Origin: Chromera velia
Taxonomy: Eukaryota; Sar; Chromeraceae
Assembly: GCA_018398765.1 (NCBI GenBank)
Contig: JAHBMJ010003446.1
Location: 1-35,482, forward strand
DNA: 35,482 nt
Reading direction: 5' to 3'
A program made the position numbers and the translations under genes. The stretch's first letter is position 1. Every line of letters starts with the position of its first letter. The notes beneath the pieces were generated by a model that saw nothing but the letters and a program-made list of their open reading frames with translations, was not told the DNA's origin and made no database searches. Positions 34,619 to 35,482 of this stretch are shown here, in pieces.

Positions 34619-35482
34619 TGCCTGCCTCTCCACCTTGACAACTCTCTATCACTCCTTAACGAACCGCCAGCACCCCTTTTTCATATATACTCCCACATCA
34701 TATGATGGTGACCTTGCGTGCGTGCCCTCTCACCCTCATACGGCTCCCCCCCCGCTGCTTGAACCCTCCGGGCCGACCGCAGATAAAATTTCACAATCCG
34801 ACCTGCACCACCGACCCTCCCAGCCGAATATGGCTCATCCCCCCACCATCTCCAGTTCTTTAGCACCCATCCTCCTGTATCACACTCTGTCCGAATAAGT
34901 GAATGTATGGAGGAAATCGATACACGGCAGTGCATACTCGCCAATCGTGCGACAGCTGTGTCATTTTTTGCACCTCGAACTTCTTTCACCAGCAAGCGCA
35001 AGTGAGGACTTCACATTGTAGACTCTCTTCTCCCCACCTCACACAAGTCCAAAGACTCTCAGTATCTAATCAACACAACTGAGAGAGGAGACTCTGCCCT
35101 GACTATCTTACCTCTATACTTCCGGGCAAGAAAACGCCTCACTCCACAAGCACTTCCCACCTACTTGCGGGCACTCACATCTGACCGCTGCAGGGAGAAC
35201 AAACAGATTTGAAAAAAAAACAATAGACTCGACCACAGGCCAGCTGGCCACGAACAGATAGGCAGTAACCACTTGGCGTTCCTCGTCTTACCTCACTTCA
35301 CCTGAATAGCCCTTCCCTGGAAATCTAACCAGGAGAGCTTATCAATGTATGGAGAGAAAGATGGAGCCGTGGTGTGGTTCCGGTTGTGGGAATTGTTACA
35401 GTAGCCAAAAAGCAGGAGGGCCACCTCAGGATTTTTGCTGGATTCTCGTCGAAAGTCACCACAACTTACATATATCGTGTGT
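34619..35482. other. 3' flank/UTR of the large retroelement and downstream DNA
   Basis: C-rich composition continues to roughly 34900, then fades. A nine-A run at about 35213-35221 might mark a tail, but no target-site duplication is identified. No other gene is seen before the window ends. Confidence 0.4.

Overview
This is a eukaryotic nuclear fragment that is mostly transposon remains and simple repeats, with one convincing spliced host gene. Evidence for a nucleus: spliceosomal introns that restore a protein domain, copia-type LTR and non-LTR retrotransposon relics, a MITE-like insert, and dense di- and tetranucleotide microsatellites. There is no bacterial-style gene packing. The species cannot be fixed from sequence alone; a protist or alga with a repeat-rich genome fits (low confidence).

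Layout. (1) 1-2041, minus strand: the 5' half of a Ty1/copia polyprotein (gag, two zinc knuckles, aspartic protease, start of the pre-integrase region), cut by the window edge and carrying four in-frame stops. (2) 2042-5560: AT-rich non-coding DNA with a TATA-like site, a ~33-bp hairpin repeat array, and a pair of 200-bp direct repeats flanking a second copia relic (RNase H end). (3) 5720-7010: a degenerate 50-75-bp minisatellite. (4) 7145-10115: a 5'-truncated non-LTR retrotransposon (reverse transcriptase) ending in an (AACT)n tail. (5) 10540-11240: GC-rich palindrome clusters and a dispersed repeat shared with region 2. (6) 11635-13999: a three-exon host gene for a Pro/Gln-rich, coiled-coil protein with a C-terminal SH3 domain. 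(7) 14000-23050: no recognisable gene; alternating purine-rich and pyrimidine-rich blocks with many microsatellites. (8) 23058-34618: an ~11-kb degenerate non-LTR retrotransposon on the plus strand. Its reading frame can be followed through an unknown N-terminal region, a cysteine cluster, an AT-hook, an RNase H, a reverse transcriptase, a second RNase H-like fold, another AT-hook and a restriction-like endonuclease (RLE). A 532-bp MITE-like element interrupts it.

The most interesting points are the domain order of the large element (RNase H upstream of RT, a second RNase H-like fold downstream, RLE at the end) and the way the three coding relics decayed. They hold 43 in-frame stops (37 UAA/UAG, 6 UGA) but almost no frameshifts, while the host gene's 46 glutamine codons are all CAA/CAG. 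The 200-bp repeat pair differs at 22 sites, 21 of them transitions and 14 at CpG. A C-to-T (methylation/deamination-like) mutational process is the simplest reading. UAR recoding in the elements is an alternative that the host gene does not support.
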